NCBI RefSeq assembly: GCF_004027225.2 | Contig: NC_044277.2 | Coordinates: 138,069,057-138,133,056 of the forward strand | From: Strigops habroptila | Taxonomy: Eukaryota; Chordata; Aves; Psittaciformes; Psittacidae | Length of the DNA: 64,000 bases | Reading direction: 5' to 3' | Part shown: positions 1 to 13,700 of the stretch, piece after piece | Position numbering within the stretch: the first letter of the stretch is position 1 | Layout: the number at the start of each line of letters is the position of its first letter | The notes under the pieces: generated by a model | The model's input: only the letters and a program-made list of their open reading frames with translations | Database searches by the model: none | Told to the model about the DNA's origin: nothing | Translations under genes and position numbers: made by a program

Positions 1-1142
1 AATTTCTTTCAGGTGCTTGGCACCTCTGATGAATAAGAAAGGCAATTTTAACATACATCTCCATCTTTAATTCCTCAGTGCATCCATTTTAGCAGCAATC
101 ATTACAATGGAGTTGACACATCCAAGAACCTGAGAGGTGGTGTCAGAATCTGGAGGAATGAGCGCACAAGATGAAGTCAGAGCATTTGTTCCTTGACAGC
201 TCAGACACAGTGGCAGCCCAGATAGGGCTAGAAAAAAAGAGAAGGCACTATAATTTGTCCTCACTGATCTGAAGCCTGCAAACAGATATAATTTCAGACA
301 TAAATACTCCCAGCAGTATGCTTTCCTGGGAGGTTGTTGCAAGAGCGAAGCATACTGATACCTTCTCTAAAGGTTTGTGTTTCATGACCCCATTTTGGTG
401 CCTGTTTCTAACAGTCATTCTCTGCAAAGATTCTCACTCAGAGAATCTATTTATATTATGAATGAGACTGTTTTTTGGGGGGTTCAAACCGAAATTTATC
501 TCCTTATTCTTACAGCTTGCAAAAAAATAAAGTTTAATGCCTGAACTGCAACTGAATAATTACATTTTACGTATATCAAGCAAGATAAAACCGATTTGAC
601 TTGCTTACCTTTTTTTTTTTTTTTAGGTTATTAACATATTTTACTTCATCTCTCTGGGTTTCTTACAGTATCTGAAAATATGCCCAGTGTTTTACAAAAC
701 TAGTACAGCTTAGCATCAGCCCATAAATTCTGACAGTTCTGAGAGGATGAGTATTGGGGGCTTTTCCCCATCAATTGTTATTTCTGTGATAGATGTATGG
801 AAAAGGAAAAAGCACATTAAAATCAGGGCAGCCCTGAAAAAATAAATCCTCACAGTCATGCACTGTTAAGATGGAGCGTTAAATATTAATTCTGAGTTTT
901 GAGTATATATTGTGAAATATGTTCTACATTTACATTCTAAAATATGTTGTTTAAACAATTAATTGTCCTCAACATGGCTGTTTTAAAATTAAATGTTTTA
1001 TGCAATAATTTACTGAACATACAGAATGGAGCTGGCAGCCACCAATAGTAGGGATGAATATCCGTACAGCTTAACTTAGAATACTGTAAGGCAACTTGCC
1101 TTACATCAGTGTTAAAAAATTCACAATAATGTCACCATTGGA
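1..1142. other. Intergenic, no gene seen
   Basis: AT-rich sequence with a T17 tract near 609-625. No exon or repeat family recognised. Confidence 0.6.
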
Positions 1143-1303
1143 AATCATAGAATCATAGAACGGTTTGGGCTGGAAAGGACCTTAAGATCATATAGTTCCA
1201 ACCCCCCTGCCATGGGCAGGGACACCTCACACTAGACGATGATGCCCAAGACTCTGTCCAACCTCGCCTTGAACATCGGCAGGAATGGAGCATTCAATCT
1301 TGA
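1143..1303 (-). mobile_element. Short 5'-truncated CR1 LINE tail
   Basis: Begins with AATCATAGAATCATAGAACG, the reverse complement of the CR1 octamer tail, then GGTTTGGGCTGGAAAGGACC and a CCATGGGCAGGGACACCTCA block typical of young avian CR1 3' UTRs. Only about 160 bp remain, all 3' UTR and terminal sequence. Confidence 0.93.
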
Positions 1304-3739
1304 AAGCCTGGTATTGGAAGCCCCACAATTTCTTCCCTCATTCTCCTTTTTATTTTTTTTCTAGAAATGCAAGGTCAATGAATTTATATGTTGTAAATAT
1401 GTAACCCGTAACATGTTTATGCTTTTGTATGTAGTTATTATAACAGTATGCAGAGAGAGGCATCCATCCTCAGCTGTTTCTCAGCAGCACCTCCAAGGAA
1501 GGCTTGTGCCATAGTATGCCATGATTAGTCTTTGAAAAAAAGAGATCCTAATATTAAGTAACAAAAAAATTCAAAACCTTCCTTTTCTGCTATAAACCTA
1601 AAATGGCTGTTCAGGACTGCTCCTTATACAGCTGGAATACCAGTATCTTACGGTGCTATTTATAAGTAGCAATAGTGTCTTACAGAACCCTGCCCACAAG
1701 TTATTGTGGAGAAAAGAGTGAGGAAAGGTGCAAAGATTATCCCAGGCCACCTCCATCTGCCTAATTCAGCCTGAACATGTCTTTGCCTGTGAAAAGACAT
1801 ACTAAATAGGACAGAGATCAATTGTCTGGATGCCAGGCACCTTGCCATACAGCTACCTATGTGCCAGTGCAGCTCTCCACAGCATAGGTGTCCTTCCAGG
1901 TGATTCAGTTTGGAGCACTGAGGAGTCTACTAAATAGCAGAGGTTTTGGGGGGTTTTGGTGGTTGTTTTGGTTTTAGTTTTTTTTCCTTCTGCACTCCTC
2001 ATTCTTTCTCCTAATCATGCATGGTTATTATTTAGATCCACAGTTTCAAAATGCATATCTACATGCCGAGTTCCAAAAGGAGGTCAAAGCATCTACCCCA
2101 ACATCAGTAATCAAAATTCACAGGGTAAGCATAGAAGCAAGCTGCCCATAAATGCATATGCTGCAGCCCACCCTGCCTTAACTTTGAGGGGGGAAGTCGA
2201 CACAAAGTAGGGTGCCTCAAACACTAACAAAGCTCATGGCTGAGAGCAAGATCTAAACCTACTACAGAGGATTTCATCCAGCACCTCCCTTTACAGAGAA
2301 GGTGCACTGAATCTCTGCTGGTCTCCCCAGGGACACTAGGACATGGAATTGAAGGGCATTTCTCAAATACCAAACAATTTAGAGCATACTATGTTAAAGC
2401 TGACGCCTTTAGTCCCATCAGGAATCCTATCAGAAACCAAGACTGATTTTGGAGCATTGGTATAATGCATTTTCAATTGCTCTTGTATGTAATAAAGGGG
2501 CCAAGCATTCAGCTACACTGGCAACCTCCGTCTTTGGTGGTGATGGCTGGCACTAATGGCTATTCTCATTGTTATAAGATTAAAAAAGTTTTTTTTAAAC
2601 AATTCTATACTCCATTCTGTTTCCTAATACCTACTCTTATGACTGGAAGATGATTAGCTAGTATCCCCAGGCATTATATTTAACATTCATCTACTATCAG
2701 ACTGGTATAACATAATCATAATAAAAATAGATTTATTGGTTTGTTTCTCCTTCTAGTCCAATTAGGTAAAGCTCAAAATTTTATAGGATACTGAGGACAC
2801 TGAAGCAGACACTAAATAATAACTGTTAATCTCTGTTCATTTTGATGTATCCCAGAACAGCTGCAAATGATGGCCAAGCTCTGTTATCATTCTGGATAGA
2901 ATGAAAATTAGGGATTTCTTCCAAGTACTTCTGTATTACAGACCCATTTTCATCTTCCAGTTAGTCCTCTTCTCTCATACGATCCCATGAATTCCCACAC
3001 ATGCAGAACAGCTATTCCTCATCCTGTGTTTGCTTAGAGTGGAAGACTGGAGTATTCCAATACACATTTTAACAGGGCCAAAAAAGACTGAGATTGCTGT
3101 AGGTAATTCCAAGTGTTTCTTCACTTGTGCTGATTATACTGAAATGTAGGTTTTAAAAATATGGTATATACAAACCCAGTATTAATGATCAGCCTGCAAG
3201 CACTTTTGGGCGTATCTATGAAACCATGTTTATAATTATCAAGAAGTCCACAGAGAGCACAACACGCTGTGTGTCAAATATGGGGAGTCTCCATCCCTAT
3301 AGAAGAAATAATCAAAATGCAATAATCCTTGTTAAACTGTGGTGCGGTGTCACACTCTTTCATCAGCCTAATGTCATGTAAGACATTACAGTACAAGGTA
3401 TTACTTCTCAGATCATATACTTGTCCCAGGCAAGTGTACCACAGAACTAACATCTCTCAGATATTTCATTTTCTGTCCAACAGTGTGTTTTTCTTATACC
3501 ACCATTTCCTGGTTTCCCATTCCCAAGAAACTGAAATAAATATAGTTTCACTAGAATCAGTGCCTGGAAAAAATCTCAAGAATGATACCACCCATCTTAC
3601 ATGCAGTAAAGTAGTAAGATATGACAACTCAAGTGTTCTATTTTAAGGAAAGTGATACATGGTAGTCCTGTTTTTTTGAAATTCTTGCTGCTTTTAGAAG
3701 TGTATTAGACAACTCTAGAAACAAGTGTGAGTGTAGTAT
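1304..3739. other. Intergenic, no gene seen
   Basis: No supported gene or known repeat. ORFs here are short (up to 105 codons) and featureless. Confidence 0.6.
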
Positions 3740-4050
3740 GAGTGCAAGTGCATTCAATCCCCTCATCCAAATCATCAATGAGGATACTAAGCAACACTTG
3801 CCCTAACACAGAGCCCTGAGGGACACCACTAGTGATTTGTTGCCAACTAGACGTGATACCATTTACCATCACTCTTTGGGCTCTGCCATCCAGTCAGTTT
3901 CCAAACCAGCAAAGAATACACCTATCCAGGCCGTGGGCAGCCAGTCTCTCCGGGAGAACACTGTGGGAGACAGTGTTAGTGCTTTACAGAAGTCCACAAT
4001 GTTTGCAACCTTTCCCTCATCAATCTTGCTGTAGAAGGAGATCAGGTTGT
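3740..4050 (-). mobile_element. Internal CR1 fragment lacking both ends
   Basis: Minus-strand CR1 RT segment: CCCTCATCCAAATCATCAAT, GAGCCCTGAGGGACACCACT, CTCTTTGGGCTCTGCCATCC and GCAAAGAATACACCTATCCA all have close counterparts at 32405-32575 in the long CR1. It corresponds to the part encoding the region around GVPQG and FNIFIDDL. The 3' tail is missing, so it was cut by a later deletion or rearrangement. The encoded frame is interrupted. Confidence 0.88.
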
Positions 4051-7000
4051 ACAATGTGAATACAGTTTGTAAAATCTGAAGGCTCCGCACGCATTTTTGC
4101 TTGTCTTTGGCAATAGTTGAGATACTGAATCTCCTTAAATTGTCCAAATAAACCACTACTCTTGTACTGGTAGTGTTGTGTACCAATTAGTAGTCCAAAG
4201 CAGAGCTGCTTGTCTCTGCTAAAACCCTGAACTAATAGGTTCATAATTAAAGCAACAATTTGAACTAAACTGTAAGAAGCATGGAAAGAGCTATGCATCT
4301 CTCATAAAAACAAATATGTTGTTTCATTACAGTCCTGTGGCAACGGGGGTCACATTTTGATTCGCCCTTGAAAGTGCATACAGTATCTGCACGCACAACC
4401 TCTCCACAAGGAGATTCCTCAGCACATTTAGGCAGTTCCGCCCAAACTCTTGCATGTGAACCTAAGGGAGAGGTAAAAAAGAAATAGGATAAAAATCACT
4501 CCTTGACTTTAGGGTACAGAAAAGATCAAGATCTCACTTCAGTTCTGTCTTGAAGGCTTAAATGGCAGAAAATTGCACAGTCCTGTGCCAGCCCTCTGCA
4601 TCAGTGTGGATGCTATTCCAAAATGCAGCGCAGTTTTGATTGCCCAACAGGGAACAGCGGTATGATGCTTAAAAAATCTGCTTCTTTGTAGGTCAGATAC
4701 AGATACATGTCTTGACTCAGTGATGACTAATAAGAACTTCAAATTCAGTTCTCTTTTTCTTTTTTTTTTTTTTGAGTGTACAGTTTCAGATGTATTAAAG
4801 GATTTATTCCCCCATTTTTTACTGAATCATATTATTTCAAAGATCATGATCTTCTGAACTCATATACACACAAAAAAATCTTACCATCCAAATATTTCTA
4901 ACCATTCATCTCCTTCAAATTCATTTTTACACTTCTTTTCATAATGCTTCTGTATGATCTATAGAATCATATTTGCCCTGAAGTGGAAAATTGAAGTACA
5001 GCTGATTCTTCCCTTACCTGTTCTTCTTCACTTTTGAAATTGACCTGTCCTTGAGTTTAGACAAATATTGCTATTTCAGAAATGCCTCACTGGTATAAAC
5101 AAAGATGTATTTGATGTTTTTCTCCTGACACTGTAGCATTCATATATAAAGACCCGTTATTACTGTGCTCATGCTGCATTTCTGTAAGCACAAACAATGC
5201 GTCATCACTGGACAATAATTTTGCCAGATCAAGGCTGTGGCTTTGCCCTCTGAGGGTTGTCTGTGAGCAGATAATAGTTGAACTAGTCAGAAGGATTTAC
5301 AATGAACTTCTTGTTAATTATCATGCGTAACTCCAGGGAGCTTTTCAAAATGGTCCCTCTTTGAGTAATTTTAATATGTTTCTACAAGATTTAAAGTGAT
5401 ATAGGTCCAGAGGCAGAATAATATGTACGTCTATTTTAAATTCAAGTGTAAATCCCCAGCTGCACAGCTTTGTCTGTATTCATATTTTATTAATCAGCCC
5501 ACTTTAATGTCCTCACTTTTCATTCTCTCTCATTCTCTTCCTCTAAGTCCCTGCCCAGCTGCTTCCCAGAGACCATTTTAAAATTACTTCTAATGATTTT
5601 AGGCACTTTTAATATGACTATCAGTTCTCTTGGTGAACCAACTTGTTAGCTGGCAGCAGTATTATTTGGGGACCTCACGTCGTTTCACCCAAGCTGACAA
5701 GAGTCAGGCTAAATCCTTGGCCTAATCCTATTTACTTATTTACAATTTAAATTAATTTAAATGAATATGCCACAGGAAAATTGGCTCCCTTGCAGTATAA
5801 TAGCAAAATGAAGAGGGTCTAAGCTCCATCTGTTCTTCAGAGAGGGTGATAACTTAGACAAACCTTGTGACCAGGCTCATTCCTTTCAACCAGAAAAGCC
5901 CTGCATCCACAATGAATTTTCTCTGGCCTGTGGAGCAGCTGGGGCAATTACCCCCGCCCAAGTAATGATCCGTTTTGACTAGCAGTTTCAGATACTCCAC
6001 CGAGCCTGAAAGAGTTCTTGGCAGACCACTGATTTTTAAGCTGGGTCTAATGTTTATTCAGGTTAAACACCGGATGACAGCCTTTAGTGCCTTTCGGCGC
6101 AATAGTTAACAAGAACTCTCATCAGAATTTGTGCACTTAACTAGTTAAACAACAGCAAAAAAGTCTGGTTTTTTTGAAAGGAAGAAAGGAAGCATTTATG
6201 TTTCAAATGTTTCTGCTTACTTGATTTTCTTATTTTCTCTTGTTTTACAGTCGTTCTTGTGGATTTTTATGTATTTATCAAGGGTTGGTAACTTCAGCTT
6301 TGGCAATTTGCCTAAGATCAGTAGTACCTTGTAGCAAAAAAAGCCCTTAGTGGGCTTCTTTGCAGAAAGTCATACTTCCTAAAAACCAGAGAGACAGTGT
6401 CCATGCTTCTTTTCCCGGGACCTGTGGTTCTTTTATGGTGCTTCTCTATCCAGGATGCAACAGCAAAACTTAATTCAGTGTGGGAGTCACATAGGACTGT
6501 CTTCTGTGGAATCCTCCTGAAAAGGAGACTGTTGAAGAGTAATGATGAGAATCACAGACTATGTTAAATCCCCATCAACTTCTCTTCCGAGTTTAATTTA
6601 TGAGGCGGTAAAAATGCACATCTCCTTAGGATTTCCATCTTGGTCCTCCCAGATGTCCAGCACTGAAGAACAGTAATAACAAGGGATATCCGATATATTT
6701 GAAGAGAAGGAAATCTTCACACATAGGAGATATATATAGTAACATACATATATGTTACTACAGATCATGTAATTTCCCTTGTAATACCTGTTATTACACC
6801 ACAACATATTTGTCCATAATACAACACACTTGTTATTGCACCATAACATAATTGTCTTGCAAGACAACTTTGTGGAAGATGAAAGTACTTTTTTTTTCAA
6901 CAAACTGGCTGCAGGAGAGAAAAAAAAAAGCAATCTTACAGTACTAACAGCTTTTACACAGCTCTTTCCACCTTGTGAGCAAGATTTACTTTGAATGTGA

Positions 7001-9629
7001 ATTGCATATACCTTCCCATTTTACCTAGGTAGAAACTAAGTGCCCACGCATGCAGGATCATTTAACCTATTTATTTTCTTCTCCTGGTTTGTCTGTATGA
7101 ATCCTTAAAAGTGTCACTCAGCAGAGATTTAGGCACACAGTTAACTTTAAATCCTTCAAAAGGCTCAGCTAAAATCAATGGCAGTACTCTTGGTGCATAA
7201 TATTTAGCAGATGTATACATACCTGCAGGATCAGGATCTTAGGTTGGCAGCTTCTTTGGGGCACATCATACTTCTCTTTCTATTTATGTAAAATACCATG
7301 TAAATGTATGGCAAAATATGCACATTCAGTAAATATGCACAACATCCTAGTGAATGTGTCTAATAGTTTTTATATAACAATAACAGACATAATTAAAAAA
7401 TTCAACCTAAAACTTCATCAATCAAGCTGATTATTTTGAAAGACTCCTGATAACAGATCCTGGGTACCATTTGAGCTCTTCCAGAGCAATGGAGTTTTCT
7501 TAAGTCTTAATGATATTGTACATAAAATAAGAACTTTCTTCTGAACAGTGTCTCAGACGGCTGGAATGAGTGCCTGTTCTGTTATTGTTAGTTGTTGCTG
7601 GATTACTTTTTTGAAATCTTTTTCTGTTTCAGGAAGATACTAAATCCACCAAAGTTTCTTATTTTCTGCCCAGGTGTCCCATCATAAACAATGATTCTTT
7701 ATGCAAACTTTTTTATTCTTATTTTCCATCTAGCTATTAAAAAGGACAAGAAGAATTATGCAATAGAGGATTTGTTTGGAAAACCTCATTTGCAGTCTGT
7801 AGTCAGTAAGACAAGCCCATTTCTTAAATAAAATTGTAGTTTAAGAGAAACCTGTCATACTTCTAAACTGAGAAGAATACCTTGGTGAGCTGAAGCTATA
7901 ATGTGTCCTTTCCTCCTACCCTGCAGCAACAAAATGTATTCACAGTTCTGTGGTGATAAGCATTATATGAAGCTAAACCTATACAAAGCTGCCAGGTGCA
8001 GACCTTTTGTGGATCTATAATACTGTGGTTTATTCATTCTGTTTATTAATAATTTGCAGTGTCAGACTATTCATTACACTTAGTAGTGATTAATACAACA
8101 CTCATTAGTATATTTTTCAGAGGCAATAAGTCATAGAGATGTGCATCTATATCAGTCTGATACATGTACGTGTTTTCTGTCTTGTTTTATCAGTCTGAGT
8201 TGGTTGTTTCTTTCCATGACTCTTTGGGTAAGAGGTTAAAAATAAGTTATCACTAGTCATGTTAGTCTACAGAGAGGAACAGCTAATTTAGGTTTAATTA
8301 CTAATTGTTTTCCAAATGGAGCCACTTAGCACCTCATAACCACACCAAGACACCATGGTGCCTTTGTGAATGTTTTGTCAGAGAGGGTGTTAAAATACCC
8401 GAGTTCTCATGCAGGGATGCTGTCACAAAGATGAAACAACTTATAGCTTAGGGCTGGAGGTCTTCAGAAAGCTGCTTTGAACAGGGCTTCTCCATGATCA
8501 AGCTGTCTGGCTGTCCTGCAGTCCTGTCCTATCAGCATAGGCAGGAGGGGATTATGGATGGTGGAAGCGGTGAGGCCAGGTCTCTCCTACTGAAGGCAGG
8601 TACCTCTGAGAAGTTCTTCCCGCACATGCAGGGCAGAGACCTGCAAGCAAATGGCAATATTTTGTGTTGGTGTCTCTTTTAATTTTGGTGGGAGTTGCTT
8701 TGGTTTTGAATTATCCATGAGTTTGTCTCTCCTCGACCAGTGGTACTGGAGACTGCTCAGTACTTTGTGGCTCATGGGACCACCTGCATTCCTGGGAGCC
8801 CTGGAAAAGTAGGGGCTGTTAATGATGTTATGTACAAGCTGACATTTCCTTACAATTTAAGGCCAAGAGAGATCATTGGATTGTCAGGTCTGATGTTCTG
8901 TATATCAGCAGCTATTAAATGTTGTACATGTACCTCAAGGCTGAGACAATTACTTTCATTAGCCCATTGTATTTTAGTCCTTGAGAAACCAAACTGTTTC
9001 TAAAGCAGTACCTGAGATCCCTGCAATACTTGAGAACTGATTAGGCATGACATGCCCAGAAAACCACAGAAAAGATCTATGCAAAAAACCTCCACTATCC
9101 TTGCCAGTCTGAGCTAGAAAAATCTCTGCTGCTCCTGGACTTGGCTTAATTCATATCCAAGCATCAGATGCCTAAGATAATTTTCTGCACTGGTTTACTT
9201 TCTTCCTGGCTACAGCAAAATAAATAATACATGCTTCAAGAGAAGGCAAAAACTTCTACTGCAGAATATATGAGGCCAAATATTCTTTGGGAGGAGTGGA
9301 GAAGAGATTCTTCCTCTTTGCTGTAGGCGGCCAACTGGAGCTCTCAAGTATTGGATTTGATTATACTCATTACCTTAATGCCAACCTGCAAACATCTGAA
9401 TGGGCAGTGTGCAATTCAAGCCATCTTGTTTCAGCCATAATGGAAGAAGTCACACAGATGCATCATTCTAATGGATGCAGGGCTAGAGGTAACACTAGGG
9501 AATCTCACCTGATGCGACCCTCTTTCCTTCCCTGTTTGAAGCTGCTCTGTCCATTAGATGTTCTCCCAGAAGCTGAAGTAAAGCCCATATTTAAGCCAGT
9601 TTTTAGGACAAAACCAAGCAATGGTGAGT
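4051..9629. other. Intergenic, no gene seen
   Basis: No supported exon. A 42-bp tandem duplication is at 6789-6872. The stretch 5920-6125 keeps several CpGs and is non-repetitive, listed separately as a possible conserved element. Confidence 0.6.
6789..6872. repeat. 42-bp imperfect tandem duplication
   Basis: TGTTATTACACCACAACATA at 6789 recurs as TGTTATTGCACCATAACATA at 6831, period 42, with some divergence in the remainder of the unit. Confidence 0.7.
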
Positions 9630-10750
9630 GCACCACCTCCCTTCGTAAGATCTTACAGAGTTTAATTACCTTTACTGCTAGGAAATTGCATCTGATTTCA
9701 AGGTTGATTACATCTAACCTTAAACTTCCAGTCACTGGATTTAGTTGTGCTTTTGTCAGCAAGAGTGAAAAAGCTCACCGCTGTTATCTTTTCCCTGTAT
9801 CCTCTCAACCTTTCCTTGAGTAACTGGAATATGTCCAGCTCTTTATACCTGCCATCTCAAGACTTGTGCTTGACTCTCAAAATATTTGGATTTTCTCCAG
9901 TATTTTCTCATCTTCTTTAAAGTGCAGGCACCAGAACTGTGCTTGATAATTTGGAAGCATGCAAGGACTGTGCTGAGTCCTTTCCACAGCACTGCACTGA
10001 GATCTTATGTTAGGGGTGATTATCTAGGGTAATTGCTTTTTATCATTCCCTGAGTCTCTGCTCTCTGAGACAGTGTCCATTCCTACCAGCTTTTGGTTCC
10101 CAGAGGTATAAATTTGCATTAGACTGTAGTAAAATGAATTTAGTGTGCTGCTTGCTGGACAGGGATCATTTAGCCAAATCAAGTCACTGCAGAAGTAATA
10201 TATCTTCTTTATTTACTGTGCTAAAATACATTCTGTCATATGCAAACCTTTAAAGCAAAGGCTTTATCTCATGGCATGGACTGCTGAAAACAATATAAAA
10301 TAATATTAGGTGAAGACTGTGGTTTCTGATTCTGCTGGGAAACCTTCCCACATTGAATGAAATCTCCCCATTAAAAGACTGCATTTTGAAATTTGTCAGA
10401 GAGACACTTTTTAATCCTTGTAACGGGTGACCTGTTAATTCCATGTAATGCAAGACTTGAAATCAAAATATCACATGGTATTAATTCAACTGCCTTACAG
10501 AAATCCAAGTACATCCTATCAATACAGCTGCTTTTCTCATGCAGACCTGTAATCTTTTATATAAATCTTGTAAATAGCCAAAAATTCCACAAGCGTGTTT
10601 GACAAGATCTAACTTCCACTGATGTGTTTTGACTAGCATTAAATGTATTTAATCTCCAGTTCTTTTTCCAAGTATCCCAGAAATGCATGCTCTTTTGTGC
10701 AAAGTCCAAAACACCAATTTCAAGTAATGGATGGCACATAGCAGAAAAAT
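9630..10750 (-). mobile_element. Ancient, highly decayed CR1/L3-type LINE
   Basis: Reads as a reverse-complement old LINE of the CR1/L3 kind. Visible traces are AGTGCAGGCACCAGAACTGT ('...CACCCAGAACTG' landmark) near 9920, CTTACAGAAATCCAAGTACAT ('CTAAAATCCAAGTA') near 10494, TTTGACAAGATCTAACTTCC near 10598 and TGTTTTGACTAGCATTAAAT ('TGTTGACTGGCATTAA') near 10625. The order agrees with a minus-strand RT-to-3' UTR layout. No coding frame survives; the 178-codon ORF at 9287-9823 partly overlaps it. Recognition is by landmark pattern, and the boundaries are rough. Confidence 0.55.
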
Positions 10751-13700
10751 ATACTTCCCTACTTATATTTTTCTCTAAAATATAGCTAGGTGGAGTATGA
10801 GCTGAACTAGTTGAGCTTATTTATAACTGCTGTTTCGCTTTCAGAGCTAATGAATCATTGACAATCCAAGGACTTTAAAACAGAAACTCTCTTCTATAAT
10901 ACAGTGCAACTCTTTGCTATGTAGAAAAAGGACTACATGCAAAACTAGTGAGATCTTTCAAAGTGACGGAACCTGCCAAATACAGGAAAACAGAAGCTAC
11001 TGCTACTTGAAGAGAGTGTTTAAGGCCCAGTCCTCCAATCCTTGTGAGAATAGCAGTGCTTAGAAATCGAGATGGCCTGCACATTGCTAGCACAGGGTTT
11101 AAGTGAGATTAAGAGACATGAAGGATTTGTACTGGCCCTTTGCAAAGATGGAGTTTCTCTTTTATTAAACTTCTTGGGGCAAAACCTCATCACCTATACA
11201 TGTCATCACCTATACACGCAGTGGCAGTACCCATGGGCTGAGGGAAGCATGAAGACTCTTGGCACCATCTCGCCTAGAGAGATAGCAAAAGCAGGTATCC
11301 AATTTAGAATATGGCGATAGCATGAACACTGTAGTTTATGTTGCTTTTAGTATTCCCAAGATGCAAAATTTCATGCATTTTTTTGCTGCTCTTGTGGCTC
11401 AGTGCAGACTACTGCTCTGGGCTCTGTGTGCGGCCTCTCTTCGAGCATGGAGTAATCCCAAGGAGAGTGTGCTGCTGCACATCTTTGCACTGTGCTCTAC
11501 AACCAAATCACACTCTGGCCCATGAACAGAACTCTAACCTCCTAAGTGCATGTTGCTAGAGGTTAAGACCATTGTGAGATTTAGTTCTTTAATGCACACA
11601 CAACTAGAATATGAATTTCATACCACTGTTGGTAATGAAATGAATCAATCCTCTATCAAAAGGAATATTAGTTAATGGATAAAGAGAAGGCTGCTCAATT
11701 TATCTCAGAACTGGAAGAAGTGGTATTCTTTGCTGATTTTTGTACAAAGTTATTAATATCTGGGAAGATTAAAGGAATAGATGGTACCAGATGATTCTTT
11801 AATTTAGTTATTTAAACATTTTGTTAATGTTTATTAATTTTTAAGGATCCAATCCTGTAAAGTCTTATTTGTATGAATAACCCTTACTCACAGCCAGTCC
11901 TGCTTAATTATGTAGGGTTTTTTGCATTAGAAAAGCTAATTTGTGTAAAGGTTGTTATTACTGGGCCCTCAAATATTTGTAAACACTTACCAAAGCTATT
12001 TTATGAGGTAAAGTTAAGAACCATCTGGTATACTTTTATTATAGGCTCCCTAATATTCATAACTATGTGTAGAAGTCAGCAAGTACTAGCAGTTCCTTTC
12101 TTATCTGAGGGCAGCCAAATGACCTCATCCTTTAAACTTACACCCCTTCCTAACAAGGGACTAATCCTTTCATTTCTACTTTACCATGTAAAATGGATAT
12201 GCGATGCCAATAAGCTAATGAGCAAATCTGCTAGTGGGTTTGTTCATGAAGCCAAAAAGTTTTTTCCACCTATAATGATAATATATTCCTTCTACTGCAC
12301 ACACAGCCAGCTGGGGGGGGCCATGACATGAGCTGTATTTCAGTTCTGAACAATCTGTGATATTTTTAACAGCAAGTAGCTGTGCAGTCCTTCACAGCAA
12401 TTTTCCCCAGAAAAATGCTTTATTCTCCTTTTCAAAGATATACTAAACGCCCATTAATTTCAACCGAGGTTACAGATGCTTAGCTGCTCTCAGGAGTGAG
12501 TCTTTGAATACAAACCTGCAAACCAGCTACTCATGTGCAGCTGGTCAAAAAACATTCTGTAAGCTGCAATTTCAACAATAAAAAATAAGTATTTCTCTCT
12601 CTTTGGTGATGTTTTTTCCTTAACACAAGCAATCACACTTAAATCAATAGGATGAATAACACCACGGCTAATGTGATAAGTTATGCAAGCTAAGATCAGT
12701 CTTCCCTTATATTGCTATGATTTTTAACTATGCACATGGTTAATTCCTCTAAGTACAACTAGAAGTTCAATTTTAAAGGGAAATTACTGCATGGAAGACA
12801 TCCATTTTTATCTAATAAAACAAACTTCTTTTTTTCTTTATTTTTCTTTTTCTGTTAGCCAAAAGATTAGTAGATCTGCTAATCTTCTTTTCCATTAAAA
12901 AATACTTAACACTCCAAGGAGGTTTGCAATGCTTGTCATGTGGTGTATTGTGGGTATGTAGGTATGACCAACCTAGTGCATCCATCCTGTGTGTTATACC
13001 CAGTTGTGAATGCCTATATACTAAACAGTGAAAATAATAAACATGAGCTGATTTGAAGAAATGGCTCCTGCACATTAGATTTGGGTTCTCAACTACGATT
13101 AATATTTTTCTACTGGCTTAAAATGAATTTGAGTCGGTTTTAGTTAAAGGAGTAGAACTCAGAAAGCCTAATAATCGTAATACGGCTGGCAGTGCAGTCA
13201 TGGGTTCCTCCAGTCACTGACTGTGTAACATGATCTAACCCATTGTAAATAGGAATGCATGCTCATGTTCTAAGTTTTTATTTTCTAACTGATTATGTCT
13301 TCAAAACAGGATTGAGTCCGTGTGATGGATGTGTAAGGAACTGACACTGACAAAAGCAATTCTTACCAAGTTTCTTCCTATTTGCTATTTCCTCTTATAT
13401 TAATACAAATGTAAAATGATAAGCATGCATAAAAGGGTTCATGAGCCAGTTTGCAAATATTCTTAAGAGCAAAAAAGCAGTTTTGATTTAATACAAATGT
13501 CTAGTCCTACATTATCTAGCTAAAGTGATGCAGCCACATTACTCAGAGAAGTATTTACTTCGGCAGAGACTCCCAAGAATGAGGTTTAATGATGGAGAAT
13601 GGTATTTAGCACTGTATTAGATTGTCCTGGGTTCACCAGTAGCAGCAAGCTTTTCCTTCTGCCCCGGAAAAGACCACCTGTCTGTGGCCATAGCAGCCGT

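Noticed and set aside
9287..9823. 178-codon ORF on the plus strand
   Set aside because: Its 3' part overlaps an ancient CR1 relic on the opposite strand, and the translation shows no domain or signal.
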